From the NCBI GenBank assembly GCA_025201375.1, contig JAIWZP010000023.1, positions 124,001-188,000 on the forward strand: a stretch of 64,000 nucleotides of DNA, written 5' to 3'. The notes under the pieces were generated by a model. That model was not told the DNA's origin. It was given only the letters and a program-made list of their open reading frames with translations, and made no database searches. This document shows, one piece after another, positions 36,034 to 48,191 of this stretch. The translations under genes and the position numbers were made by a program. The stretch's first letter is position 1, and each line of letters opens with the position of its first letter. This DNA comes from Gongronella butleri. Taxonomy: Eukaryota; Mucoromycota; Mucoromycetes; Mucorales; Cunninghamellaceae.

Positions 36034-38574
36034 TCACACGGATTCGATGATCCATTTCTCGCGCTTGATTCTGAATTGTTGCTGTGTGGGTGGTCGTTGT
36101 GATTTTGCGGGCGAATTGGATGTATTTGCGGTGGCGGAAGAGGAAGAGGACGACGACGACGACGAAGCCGGCGCATTTGCAGGTGCTGTGTTTGAAGCGC
36201 GTGCTGCTGCGGCTGCGGCATGGTTGGTGTGAGATGGCGCGTGATTCATGTCCTGGTGCTGGTGCAGGGCATCGACCGAGTCGAATTTCTTGCGGCAGCC
36301 GTAGATGGGGCAGATAAAGGTGGTATCGTCACGGCGCTGGCGTTTGTGATGGTTGGGCGAGGGGTTTGACGCGGTGGAGGCGGCATTGGGCCTTGTGTTT
36401 GTGGTTTCATGTTGAAAGATGGTGAGTGGGGTCGATGTGGACGAAGGTGACGATGACGCGGACGTTGACGACGCGTGCACGATAGGTTCGATGGCATCGT
36501 CGGCGGCATGGAGGCTTTCGTCATTGGCGGCATTTGGATTGGCAAGGGCATAGGCGTGACCCGTGGTGCCCTTTGCCTCGCGCAGGTGGTATTGGAGTCC
36601 GTTGATGTTTTTGTACTTTTTGTTGCATTTTGGCACGCCGCAGCGGTAGGGCTTGGCGATGGTGGCGATGTCTGGGTGGAAGTTCTTCATGTGATAGAAT
36701 AAATCGTTGGAATTTCGAAATGCGGCTTGGCACGCGGGCATGTCGCAGCCATACGGGTTCAGATGCGCGAGCGGTTCGGGTGCCTCGTAATCCTGCTGAC
36801 GCTTGTCGTGGAACGCGATGCTGGGCGGCGGCGTCGTGGACGCGTTTGACGTCGACCCATTGGCATTAATGCGTGCTGCGGCCGATCCGAGACTTGGGCT
36901 TTGTGGTCGTGGTGGAGGATGGTGATGCGACGAGATAAAGGGATGCATTCTTTGATTGGAAGAAGAAGCCGAACAAGACGCAATCGCGGTGTCCAATGGG
37001 TCCGAGGCAGACGATGCCGAAGAAGTGGGTGAATTTGGCGCGTCCAAGGGATTGCCGTGGCTGTTTTTGCGTCGTTCATCCTCGTTTCTGGCGTTGGTGA
37101 TGCGCTGCAGCTTTCGCCATCGGTTGCGGCAGTGAAGTCCCGGGCGACCCTCGAAGAAGGTAGCGATTTTTTGCCACTGTGAGCCCATTTCTGTGAATTT
37201 GTGCATCAGGAGCTCGTCCTCCTCGACGGACCACTTTGAGCGGTCGATGGCCGGGTCGAGGCTTTCTCGCCAGCGCTTGGCGCACTGGTCGTCTGTGCGG
37301 CCCTCGAGGAGATCGGCGATTTTGCTCCATTTTGAGTGGAATTTCTTGACGGCTTCGCACAAGATCTCGTCCTCCTCGGGTGTCCACGCGCCTTTGCGCA
37401 GCTTGGGGTCCAGCGAGTGGAACCAGCGCTTGCGGCAATTCTTGTTGGTGCGCCCCGGCACGCATTCGGCGATGCGCGACCATTTTTCCGTCTTGTCGCC
37501 ATATTCCTCGACGGCAGCGCGAAGCAATTTGTCCTCCTTGGCGGTCCAGGGCGCGCGCTCGCCAAAGCGTCTGCGGTGCTTGGTCTTTTTGGACGGCGGC
37601 TCGAGATCGTCGGGCTGCAAAACCGAAGTTGTCGGGTTCAATGGGGCGGGTTTGCTTGTTGTCGAGGAAGACGAAGCTTTTTCAGCGGCGGTGGTGTTGA
37701 TGGACGAGGTATTGGACGATTTGGATGTGCCTGAGGTCGAGTCGGAAACAATGCTTGTCGTTTTTTCAGTGTTTGTGATGTTTGTGATGTTTGGCGCGGC
37801 CTCGGAGCCAATTGGTGTGATGTTGGTATCATTGGCGACGTGCGGCTCAGGCGAGCGTGATTTGCGGCGACCAAGGACAGATTTGTGAGCGGTGGTGTGG
37901 CGCTCGTCGTGGACAGGTGGCAGGATCGCTGGCACAGACAACATGGGCGTGATGTGTGACATGTCAACCGGTGGGTACAGCGCCGAGAATGCAGCCTGTG
38001 TCAACGCATGGGACGATTGATCGAGCTATAGGAGTGAAAGAGAGAAAGAGGAATTGAGTCGTCGTTTTTCATGATTTTTGCAAACTATCGGGAATTGGGA
38101 GGAAAAAGGGGGGACTTACATCGGCAAACGCAGTGAATGAGGTGGTGTCTGTGGCAGTGGAGGGATGGAGCGAATGTGCGCCGTGGTGTGTGGTATCGTG
38201 CAAAGCAGCAAAGGGGTCCGGTTCCTAAGAAGATAATGAAAAAAAAGTAAGGTTTCACGATTTGTTCCGAAAGAAAAAAAAAAAGGTGGGCCCTGTTTTT
38301 TTTTATGCTGATTTTTTACCTGTACGTGGTGGTGAAGGTTGGCTTGCAAGTCTGTGTTGGAGAGAAAGGCGAGGTTTGGTAAATGTGTTGTATCGACAAG
38401 GGTGTCGCCCAAGTCAAAAGCGGCGGCAGGATCAGGATAGCCAAGCTTTGTTTGGTCCTGTTGGTCCTGCTGGTCGGGTGCGCCCGTAAAACCAAAGAGA
38501 TGTTCAAACTGTAGAAAGAAAGACGGGGTAAGCGGCTCGTTGCCGCCTTGTTCGTTGCTGTTGGGTCCTACCAT
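36034..38574 (-). CDS. R1R2R3 Myb and C2H2 zinc-finger transcription factor
   Basis: Exons: ATG at 38572-38574, then 38320-38508, 38120-38224 and 36034-38025, giving 762 residues. The start codon is directly followed by a 63 nt GT-AG intron whose length is a multiple of three, so read-through is also open. Three Myb repeats lie at about 256-304 (APWTAKEDKLLRAAV), 309-356 (GAWTPEEDEILCEAV) and 361-409 (SKWSVEEDELLMHKF), each with the regular Trp spacing. Two zinc fingers follow at about 526-549 and 561-589 (KPYRCGVPKCNKKYKNINGL), resembling Sfp1-type fingers with a long His spacing. A third finger lies at about 671-694 (FICPIYGCRKKFDSVDALHQ). The rest is Ser/Thr/Pro-rich. It should be a nuclear DNA-binding regulator; target genes are unknown. 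Confidence 0.88.
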
Positions 38575-39299
38575 TTGATTTTCGCCAGAACGCCCCTATT
38601 TTTCTTGTGTGTGTGTTTTGTTTTGTTATGAAGAGCTGCTTGGAGAAAAGAGACAAGAGGAGAAAAAGGAAAGAGGAGTGGAAAAAAAGGGTATGTCCCA
38701 AACCAAAGAAGAAAAAAAAAACAGCCCCGCTCCAAAGAAAAATGCCATTCGCTGATTGGTCCCTTGGTCTCCGTCCATCTTTGTTGTCACATGCACTGCG
38801 CCCAAGTCCTTCTGTGCCCCCTTTTTTTCACGTTTGAGTGGATATTTGGGCCCATCTTGTGGCCAATTGTGTATCAATTGGGCGTCAAATGGCCCGTCAT
38901 CGAGTCATTAAACTTGGTTATTTTTTTATTTTTTGCCCTTTTTTCCCCCCTGATCGGCAGCTGTTGGTCCGTGTGTGCCTGCGGTATGGGGAGCGCCCAA
39001 TCCCCCCCCCGTATCGATCACTCGCCATTTTGTGCCACGTTGCCGCGTCTGATCGATCAAAAAAAAAAAAAAAAAAAAAGGCGCATTGCGCCATGATATC
39101 GGTTTTTTTTATTTACAGACGAAACGAAGGGGGCGGAAAGACAGTGCATAAAGTGAATCAGGACTGCGGGTGGAGAAGAAAAAGAAAAAAAGGCACGGAC
39201 GCCAAAATGCTGACGGAAGAAAAAGACATGAGTGTATCTACGGGAAAGGTGCAGAGGAATTGATGACAAGAAAGGATGAAAAAAAGAGTCGGACCGCGG
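38575..39299. other. Spacer, Myb gene promoter side and GRF-RING 3' side
   Basis: 725 bases, no gene supported. 38600-38740 is purine-rich with an A-run and is the likely Myb leader. A 20-base A-run lies at 39060-39079. Confidence 0.5.
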
Positions 39300-41224
39300 C
39301 TACAGAAATATCTTTTGTAGCGTCTTTTTAGACGTGCGGCAGACGGCGCACTCTTTAAGCTTGGAAGCGCACGACAGACAATACACTATTGACAAAAAAA
39401 AAAAAAAAAAAAAAAAAGAAGGGGGGTGTGAGCAATTCGAGCCATTGGGTCCACTGCGGCATGATGAAGAGTAAAGAAAAAGAAATAAAAGAGAGTCTTA
39501 CCTGCGTGGAAACATGGGATCATGGCGCAATTGACGGCAGATGAGTAGCAAACTTGGCATTTGAGGTCTGTTGTGCGTGTGGCAGGGACGGATTCGAGGT
39601 CGTAGAGCGCGAATTCGGCCGCGATGTCTTGCAATTCCAATTCCACGTTTGACAGGGCCTCTTGGGAATAGAATCGCGCCGAGCGTTCCTTGTCAATAGT
39701 GGCAAGGTGAGCCTTGTCGATAAGGCGCAATCGGTGGATGGTGGCGCCGAGGTCACTGACGGTGCTGTCGCGGTCTTGGACCCTCTGCTCCAATTCTTGC
39801 ATGGTGTGCTGAAGATGCCGGATTTGCTCGACCAATTGCAAATTTTTGGCCTTTTCCTGTTGCAATTCCGTGTGCAGCGGATCGTCCATGGTGGACAAGG
39901 ATGCCGATGGCGACGTGGCGGCAGTGGTGGTTGTTTTGCGCGTGCTGGTGCCTTCGGTGCTACTGCTGGTGCTGCTTTTCAGCTCGTCGTCTGATTTTTC
40001 GGATGTATGCGATTCGCGGCGCATGGTGGTGGCGCTCAATGTAGGCAGCAGCTTGTGCAATTGGTCATTGTCGCCGTCGGACTGGGTATGCAAGGTGTTT
40101 GTGATGGCGGGCGCGGCCAACAAATTGGTGGATTTGCCTTGCTGCAAGCTTTGGAGCAAGGCGAGCTGATTCGATGGCTGTTTGAGATGATCGGGTTTGT
40201 GGAGCATCGAGGACGTGGTGCAGGCGGCAACGAGTGCGACGGGTGCTACGGGTGCGACAGGTGTGGTCGAGGAAGAAGCCGTGGACGATGCATTGGACGA
40301 AAACGAGGACGCGCGGCCATAGGGATGCGTGCTGGTATATGTTTGGACGTCGTACTGATAGTCGGGCAGTGGCGGAAGCTCGTCATCGTCGTCGTCATCC
40401 ACATTGTCGTCACCGTACTGGTTGTTGTTGTTGATGCTGCGGCTGTTGCTGCTGTTGTTTTTGTTTTCCGCGGCTTGTTCCTCGATCATTCGTTCATTTT
40501 CGCAATGATCGTAGTTGTTCCATTGCCAAAAGGACGGCACTTGGTGGCTAGTGGGCGGCGTGGACGACGGTGAATCGGCACGCAGCATGGGCGGCAGCGT
40601 TGGGTGATGTCCACGGGCGTGCGCAAGCTGATTGAGGACATGATGCGTGCTGTGATTGAGTGCGCGTGCTTGATCGATCTGATGGGTGGCCATGAGGGTC
40701 TTTTGACGGTCGTGGATGCGCTCGATGGTGTCTTTGAAGAATTGAGGGTCGTGACGGCGATGCTTCGGTTTTGTGAACGCCAATTCGTCGGCCCACAGGA
40801 ACCAGCTGCATTTTGGTTTGGCATGATCAATGTAAAAATTGGGGCAGACGAACTTTAGACGAATTTGGCCGCCACCGACGTTTGTCTCCTTGAGGGCGAC
40901 GCGACGGCTGCAGAAGCACTCGGGGACCGGCGGACAACTCTTTGGAAGCAAGTTGGTGCGATGGTACAGGATGCAATACGTGAAATTGAAAAAGGGACAC
41001 GCGCGTAATTCGTTGTCTGCAATGGTCCCGCCGTTTTGTAGCGCCAGTCGCCATGCATGACCATGGACGTGGAAGCCGCAAATGTGACCCGATGGCGCTC
41101 CAGATGGCAATGGATTCGCGGGATCCACGTAATGGCAATCATACACCTCGCCAAACTCTTGCGAATCCATTCGCGTCGCAGGCTGTTCGCAAAAACACTT
41201 GATCACCACCGCATTGCTGCCCTT

Positions 41225-41255
<31 letters not shown>

Positions 41256-41458
41256 GTCAATGGCTGCTGCTGTTGCTGCTGCTCGTTTTGTTGTTCTTGG
41301 AGTTGGTGTTGGTGTTGGTGTCGGTGGTGGTATTTGCGGCTGCTGGCGTGGCTGCTGGCGTGGCTGCCAGCCTCGCTGGGACTACTGGCTGGCGGCGTCG
41401 CATGCTCGTCGGCAAACTGCTTCCATGTTTTCGTGGAATCAACTTCTGCAGGCTGCAT
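39300..41458 (-). CDS. Tandem GRF zinc-finger plus C-terminal RING protein
   Basis: Two exons, 39502-41458 and 39300-39385, for 680 residues. The short last exon is needed to complete the RING. Residues 41-78 are His/Gln-rich with polyglutamine encoded by about nine CAG repeats (41228-41254). Two GRF-like zinc modules follow: CFC at 88-90 with Cys 108 and 127, and CFC at 181-183 with Cys 205 and 217 in KPKCSWFLWADEL. The centre is Ser/Thr/Asn-rich with an acidic run. A coiled coil (about 540-600, LQQEKAKNLQLVEQIRHLQ) precedes the RING: CQVCYSSAVNC, PCFHAVYCLSCASKL, CAVCR (C3HC4). Ubiquitin ligase activity is inferred from the RING. GRF modules bind single-stranded nucleic acid in other proteins, so a DNA or RNA link is possible. 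It is divergent from the BRO1 gene with 234 bp between starts. Confidence 0.85.
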
Positions 41459-41692
41459 CGGAACAAGTCGAGCTCACCTGGATGGAAACAGATAAAAAAA
41501 AATGGGAGAGGAAAAAGTGGAAAGCGAAAGAAAAAAAAAATCCAGGGAGAAAGGGAAACAAAAACAACGAAAAAAAAAAAAATGAAAAACAGGTCCACTC
41601 CTTTTTTTGTCTTTGCCCTTTTTTTTATTTTCCTTCGACCTTCTTTTTTTTTTTTTTTTTGGCTTCTCTTTTCGCCTTTCCCCCGCCCTCTA

Positions 41693-44285
41693 ATGTCGCT
41701 CCAACAAGCCTCGCCGCCCGCGACGCCGGCATCCCCGAACGGCACAGAGTCGAATATGCTTTCTGGTGCCGTCAAACGCACCGACAAGATCAATTGGACG
41801 CCCTATTTGCGCGACTACATCTCCAATGGCTACGCAGAGCACCCCGACCTGTACACAGACGACTTTCGCCTGCTAGATGAGTTGAGAAACGACTGTATTT
41901 ACGGCGAACAGACGGAAAAGGCGCTCAATCGCCTCATAAAGTAAGACATTGGGGGCAATGAGTTCATGTCGCTCATTTTCCAATTCATAGGTATTATGCC
42001 CAGCTTGTCTTTATTGGCTCAAAGTTCCCCATCGATGTAAGGATATGGCTGATTTTGTCATTTTTCGTCATTTTCCCCTTGATTTTCGATCGGCTCACCG
42101 CCCCATTGTGTAGATTGGCATCGAATTTCCCTGGTACCTGGCGTTTGCCAATGCACCGAGCCAGCCTGGTAAAGCGAGGGCATGAAGCATCTCAGGGGAG
42201 GAAAATCTGATGTTTGACACCCCTTTTTTTTCCAGTGAAACACCGCAACATGAACTATGAAAAGGCGTGCATTCTGTATTCGATTGGCGCCATGTACAGT
42301 CAATTGGGCAGTGCCGAGAACAGGTTGTCCCACGAGAGCGTCAAGCGCGCGTGCAACCATTTTAAAAGCGCGGCGGGCTGTTTCAAGCATTTGCAGGACG
42401 TGCTTGTGCCTGAGATGCGCATGTCGCCGCCGATCGACATGTCTGGGTATGCGCTCAAGACGCTGATCAATCTGATGCTGGCGCAGGCGCAGGAGTGTGT
42501 GTGGCAAAAGGCCGCGATGGATCAGCTACGCGACGGCACCATTGCACGGCTTGCCATCAAGATTGCCAATTATTATGACGCGGCGTATGAGCTGGCAAGC
42601 AATTCATCGATCCAAGGCGTGTTCCCGCGCCCGTGGCTCACGCACATGCAGATCAAGGCGTTGCATTTCCATGCGGGCGCGCAATTCCGCAAATCGTGCG
42701 AATGCATCTCGAAAAACAAGTATGGCGAAGAGATTGCGCGCTTGCAACTGGCACAGGGCCATGTGCGCCGCGCATTTGAATTGCTCCAGTCGTGGTTCTC
42801 AAACCACGCCGCCGGTGTCAGTCAACCTGTTGTTAATGACCTGAAATCGCTGCAGCAGATCATCCAGACCAACCTGAATCGCGCCGTCAAGGACAATGAC
42901 GTCATCTACCTCGAGCAGATCCCTTCGCCGTCCGCGCTACCACCCATCCAGCAATTTGAAATGGTCCAGCCGGAGCCGCCCCAGCCCGTCGTCGACCCCG
43001 TCTCCCTCATGCTCTCCAATGAACGCCAGGCGGACGCTCTGCCTCATCCCGTCATTGGCCTCCCGCTCTTCCAAAAGCTCGTCCCCTTTGCCGTCCATCA
43101 GGCTGCATCTGTCTATGTCGATCGTAAAGAACGCATGATCAAGGACGACATTGTCGGCCGCCTGGATGAGCTCACCCAGGTCTATGACAGGTAAGTAAAA
43201 AAAAGAAAAAAAAAAAGAAAAAAAAAAGAAGGACAGAGTGGAAAATTGGGGGGGGAGCAAGGAAAAAACGAGAAATTGCATGAATTGATCGTGTTTTTGC
43301 CATTTAGCACTCTGCAATCGCTCAATTTGACGTCGCTCCTCTTCCAGCAACAGCAGCGCGATACCCCCGAGGGCCTGCCGACCATCCTGCTGCAGCAAGC
43401 CGCTGACATTCGCAGCGAACGTGGCTCCGCCGCCTTGTACGACCTGTGGCAGCGCGTTCAGCAGGCCAGTGCCCAGAACGCCAAGATGCTCGAGGACGCT
43501 TTTAATGTTTTGGATGACGAGCAAGAATTGGACGACGAGCTGCGCCAGCGCTATGGCCAAGGTAACCCCGCCCCCACCTCCTAAAAAATATGGAAATTCA
43601 CGTTTCCGATCATCCGTCATTTTTTTTTAGAGTGGACGCGCGTGCCATCGCAAAAGCTGACGGAGCCGCTGGTGGCTCAGGGGCAAAAGCATCGCAACAC
43701 GCTGCTTTCGGCGCAAAAAGCTGACGAGATTGTGCGCAAAAAGCTCGACAAGTGGGCCAAAATCATTGATGTGCTGATGCTCAGCGACGAGGAGCTGGAC
43801 CGGTCGATTCCCTCGGACCACCAGGGCAGCGACCATGCGTCCGATGCTAATGGCCACCCGGCACCCGCAGCACAGCTCAAGCGCCTCAAGGACCTGTGGG
43901 ACGACATGGAGGAGCACCGCAAGATCCGCAAAGCCATCAAGGACCAGGCAAAGCGCATGGCCAACGCAGATGACATCTCCCCCTCGCTCCTCAAAAAGGC
44001 CGCCGAGCTCACCGCCAAATCACCCGTCATCAAGATCGACCCCGCCCAATTCGAGGATTTGTTCGTCGAACACCTGCGAAAGTACGATACCTATCTCATG
44101 AAGGTCGACCAGGAGGACGAGTGCCAAGCCCAAGTCCTCCGCGACATGTCCCAGCTCCACCGCGACTACCTCACCGCCTTGCCCTCCGCCTCAGAGCCCT
44201 CAAAGCGTGACAAGGCCCTGCAGAACCTCAGCCAGGCTTACAGCATGTTCAAGGAAATTAAAGTCAACCTCAACGAGGGCATGAA

Positions 44286-44332
<47 letters not shown>

Positions 44333-44581
44333 AAAAAGGCCATGTTCTTATTTTTTTTTCTAGTTTTACGAGGATCACGCCAAGGGCTTGATGAGCTTCC
44401 GCGACAATTGCAGGGATTACTGCCACATGCGTCAATCCGAAGCTAATGGGCTGGCAAAGTAAACAGCAGAGAGTGGCCATTTAATGATGACACGCGCTCA
44501 TTCCTTTTTTTTTCACATTTTGTTAGTCAATTGGCGGTCGGCATGGACAACATGCGTCTCAATGCGGATGACGATGACTAG
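41693..44581 (+). CDS. BRO1: BRO1-domain protein (Bro1/Rim20/ALIX family)
   Basis: Eight exons: 41693-41940, 41991-42036, 42114-42168, 42236-43190, 43308-43561, 43631-44286, 44364-44458, 44527-44581, for 787 residues. BRO1 proteins bind the ESCRT-III subunit Snf7 on endosomes and act in multivesicular body sorting (Bro1) or pH signalling (Rim20/PalA). The BRO1 domain covers roughly residues 20-390, with the marker stretch [20 protein letters not shown] and [14 protein letters not shown]. The helical V domain follows (about 400-780: [25 protein letters not shown], [13 protein letters not shown]), which binds YPxL motifs in relatives. There is no proline-rich tail; the protein ends in four Asp. 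That leans to the shorter Rim20-like form, but Bro1 cannot be excluded. One intron opens with 42 A in a row (44289-44330). Confidence 0.92.
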
Positions 44582-45290
44582 TGCTTTACGCGCTTGCGCG
44601 ACTAGCTGTCCCTCCTCTCTTTTGTACACCATTGTTCTCATCCTAGTGTCTCCCTTTTTCTCTCTCTTCTGCGACTTTTTTTTTTTCATTCGATACCCAT
44701 TTTAGGTCTCCCCCATCCAGCTCTTTTATCTCTCTTTTGCAATGTACTATTGATCATTTTACCCCCAGTCTTCGTGCGTCTTGATGTTGTAAAAGGTGGC
44801 GTGCAGAGAAGCGCTCGTAAAGAACTCATGAAAACAGGATTGTGAATAAGAAAGTGCCCACAGATGCACAGAATCTACTTACTCTGTCAAGTTTCAACGT
44901 CGAGGCGTAAAAAATTCACACTGTATGATATGAGTTTAAAAAAAGGTTCGAGTCAGAGAAAATGAGTATGATATATATCCTATTTTTCAAAAATGAATCT
45001 TTTCTCGCGACTTATCATATCATAGGCAATCACCCAAATGACTTGGATTTGAATCTCGAGGTGCGCGTTCGTTGTGGCATTTTTCATATCATACTGTATC
45101 ATATCACGCTTGGCCGTCAACAAAAGTAGCTAGGTCAATAAACATTTTTGCAAAAAAGGCGGCCATTTGCACAGCAAAAATGCGATGATGTGGCGACGCG
45201 GTCTCGACAAGAACTCAACAAGAAACCTCTCACATTTGTAAAGAACATTGCTATGAGTCCTGCCACCGTTGTACGTAAAAAAAAAAAAAA
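44582..45290. other. BRO1 3' region and start of second repeat island
   Basis: Pyrimidine-rich 3' sequence to about 44760, then AT-rich sequence with several ATGATAC and TATCATA motifs (44935-45105). No gene seen. Confidence 0.5.
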
Positions 45291-46500
45291 AAAAGAAGAT
45301 AACCGGCGCCCAAGAAATGCACAAAATTGCGATTTTCATTTGCTTTATTATCATACTATGATACTGTAGATTCTACACTCAAAAAATGCATGATACTGAG
45401 TATAATATTTGACCTGCCATTTTTAAATCTCTGTCAATTTAGACAGAAACTGACGCGTGCTCTCACTACAATGCCGGTACAGTAGTAGCGCACTGCAATG
45501 CACAAAACGGCACGCATTGGCCCTTTGAAAAAAAACGAAAAAGCGTGTTTTCAAGTCTTTGCCGCTTGCTGTGCCTCCAGAAATTTTTTTATAGTAGACT
45601 ACTTGCCCGCTGATGAAAGTCGCGCCACGGGACGAACAATTGCCCAGTGCTCAAAACGGTCCCGCCCGATTTTTTTTTGGACTCGAAAATGCCAAAAGTC
45701 GCCTATTTGTACTATTTTGTATTCATCTCGTCATCTGCATGGTCGACCCCACTCAAAAATACCTGCATCGCACTCAGCGCAAAATTTGCAACCAAAAAGC
45801 TTAACCCCCCAACCCGCTACGACCACTTTTGAAAAATTCAGGGGTCACACATTTAAATCCCAAAAACGTAAAAATTCGAACTCCGAGTGATCAATGCATT
45901 CCAAACAGGTAACTCCGACGATTTGCTATTGGCTGACAAAATGGCAAGTCGCCTCAAAGTACGAAAAAAAGCCCAAAGAGTGACGCATGAACGGCGATCG
46001 ACTGAGAAAATTGTCTACTTTGGGCAAGATTTTTTCCAAAAATTTAAGGTTTGACACTTCCAAATAAAGGTGGATTGCATGGAATTTTTAATTTTTTTGT
46101 ATTTTTTTTATTTTTTTATTTCGCACATTTTTGTGCGCTGAGTGGGCTGCAGCCAGATGAAGTGGCCGATGCAAAAAGTTACAGTAGAACCCACGCTGCT
46201 ACTAGCGCGCCGCAAGTCATCCCATTAAATGCTTTGCCCCCATGCATATTTGTTAGTAAAACTGCAATAAAAATTGCGGGTCAACTAGACCGCCGTTGTC
46301 GAGCAAATCGCGATCAAAGATTTTTATGAAAAAGTGAAATAGTGAATTTTCTCTGCGAGTTTTGGCCATCCGTCGATGAAACTGGTCTCATTCGATAGAG
46401 ATTCAACGGTCACTTTCGACACGTTACGTACTGTAAAAGCGCCGTTTGGCGTCCTATGTATCATATCGGTTGTCCAGAACATCGAGGTTGAAAATTTTTG
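45291..46500. repeat. Interspersed repeat family R, copy 3
   Basis: Collinear with copy 1 over most of its length. Shared marks: GACAGAAACTGACG (45443), TGCCTCCAGAAATTTTTTTA (45575), CCCGCCCGATTTTTTT (45661), CATCTGCATGGTCGACCCC (45730), CAGCGCAAAATTTGCAAC (45776), CACTTTTGAAAAATTCAGG (45823), AGTGACGCATGAACGGCGAT (45979) and GGTTTGACACTTCC (46049). The last part resembles 8640-8760 (CGATAGAGATTCAACGGTC here). Divergence by substitutions and small indels shows an old family. Confidence 0.75.
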
Positions 46501-46726
46501 AAATAAATGTTTGAATGGCTTGCAGCTTGCTTTCACGAGCGTACAAAGGCCACACATACATCGGGGAACAAAGTACATTCCAGAAATGACGTCCAAGCCG
46601 GTCTAATTTGAAAAAAGCAACTTTCATTGCTATCATATACTGTAGAGGAAGAATTGACCAAGAGATTACAGTACAGTATTATACTGTACGTACAGTACAT
46701 TGTGAAAACATACCTACTGTACTGTA

Positions 46727-47778
46727 CAGTGCCCTAGCAAAAAAAAGTTCGCACTTTGCTTGGCTATTGCTCCACAGTGCGAGGTGTCAAGTAATCACGT
46801 TAATCTGTTCTGTATTGATCAATAATGGCTCCAGTGACCTGAAATTTTGCCGGAACAATGATTTAAAAGTATAAAAACAAATCTAAAATTATGAACGGGC
46901 TATAGCAAGCGGGTTTTGAAATAGACCAAGCAAAAAAGGCGTGCCTGACGCGTCACGCGACGCGACGCGTACCTACGCGTATACTGTACTGTACAATGAT
47001 ATGGTCCGTGGAGGTGAAATGACATTATGAACACCATCTCCAATTTTTTTTCATGACGAGAGTGTGATACTGTAGTCCCTGATAATATTCCAAGAATCCA
47101 CTTAATAGTACATGCATCATGTCAAAGTTGTGATCCATAAATGTAAAATCACCACCGCCGTGACGACGCGTCAGACGCGTGCGTCATAAACCGCGATTTC
47201 TTAAACATGATAGCTGTGCTCTAACTTATTAATATAACCACAACCAATCGATAGCGCCATATTGTAGTTCTTCAAATAAAATAAGTACAGTGTTTTTGGG
47301 CCAACAAAGCAATCAAAACTAGTTGTCAGAGACGAAATCACTATTCCAGACGCGTCTGGCATGTGACGCGTCACGGTGGGATTTTACATTTATGGATCAC
47401 AGCACCGGTGCGATGCATGTAACATGGAATTGATATATAAAATAAAATTATGATAGGCACCATCACATTCGCCGCGAAAAAAATTTGGAGATGGTGTTCA
47501 TAATGTCATTTCATCTCCACGGACCATTGTATACGCGTAGGTACGCGTCGCGTCGCGTGACGCGTCAGGCACGCCTTTTTTGGTCTATTTCAAAACCCGC
47601 TTGCTATAGCCCGTTCATAATTTTAGATTTGTTTTTATACTTTTAAATCATTGTTCCTGCAAAATTTCAGGTCACTGGAGCCATTATTGATCAATACAGA
47701 ACAGATTAACGTGATTACTTGACACCTCGCACTGTGGAGCAATAGCCAAAGTGCGAACTTTTTTTTGCTAGGGCACTG
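46727..47778. mobile_element. Foldback element 2 (long inverted-repeat MITE, TA target duplication)
   Basis: About 1,052 bp, nearly all in two inverted arms of about 420 bp. Ends are CAGTGCCCTAGCAAAAAA and its complement, each flanked by TA (46725-46726 and 47779-47780). A CAGT start next to TA is the classical Tc1/mariner form. The outer 100 bp of the arms match almost base for base (GTTCGCACTTTGC, GTGCGAGGTGTCAAGTAATC, TATTGATCAATAATGGCTCC). Each arm carries an ACGCGT cluster (46945-46978 and 47535-47565). The core has no ORF. It is related to element 1 through the GATCAATA, ACGCGT and TCTCCAATTTTTTT blocks but has different tips. Confidence 0.85.
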
Positions 47779-47991
47779 TACGTCTACTAGGCCTCTGTGC
47801 ATCGATCGTAGCCTTGCTTTGTGACTCTCGCACCACTGGACAAAATTGCATATCATACATATGATACCTTCTTGTGGTGGTTCTTGTCCTCAAACAACAC
47901 ACAATAGCGCTTGTTCGAGTCACCACGACAATACGGTACTTGGCGCCATACTACAGTAAGGCGTGATGGAAAAAAAGAAAAAAGTGCGTCG

Positions 47992-48191
47992 TCAAAGAGA
48001 AGACAATTGCCCAACAATAATGCCTTTTTTTTCCAACCTCGCAGTCAGCTTACTGTAGGAGGCACCCATGGCTCTCTCGCACCAGGACTGTTTGAGGACA
48101 TCGACCGCTTTGCCCTTGTGCGCGCAAGACGCGTAGATCATGGCATTGGCCGTTGCGACAGAAGCGGCAATCAAGGTGCATTTCTATTGGA
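47992..48191 (-). pseudogene. Exon-like fragment, unknown
   Basis: On the minus strand an acceptor-like TTCCAATAG precedes an open segment beginning KCTLIAASVATANAMIYASC and running through KGKAVDVLKQSWCERAMG. A donor-like CTACAGTAAGC lies inside it; read straight through it ends at a TGA at 47992. The composition is protein-like and unlike the surrounding repeats. I see no companion exon and no known domain. It may be a relic left beside foldback element 2. Confidence 0.3.
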
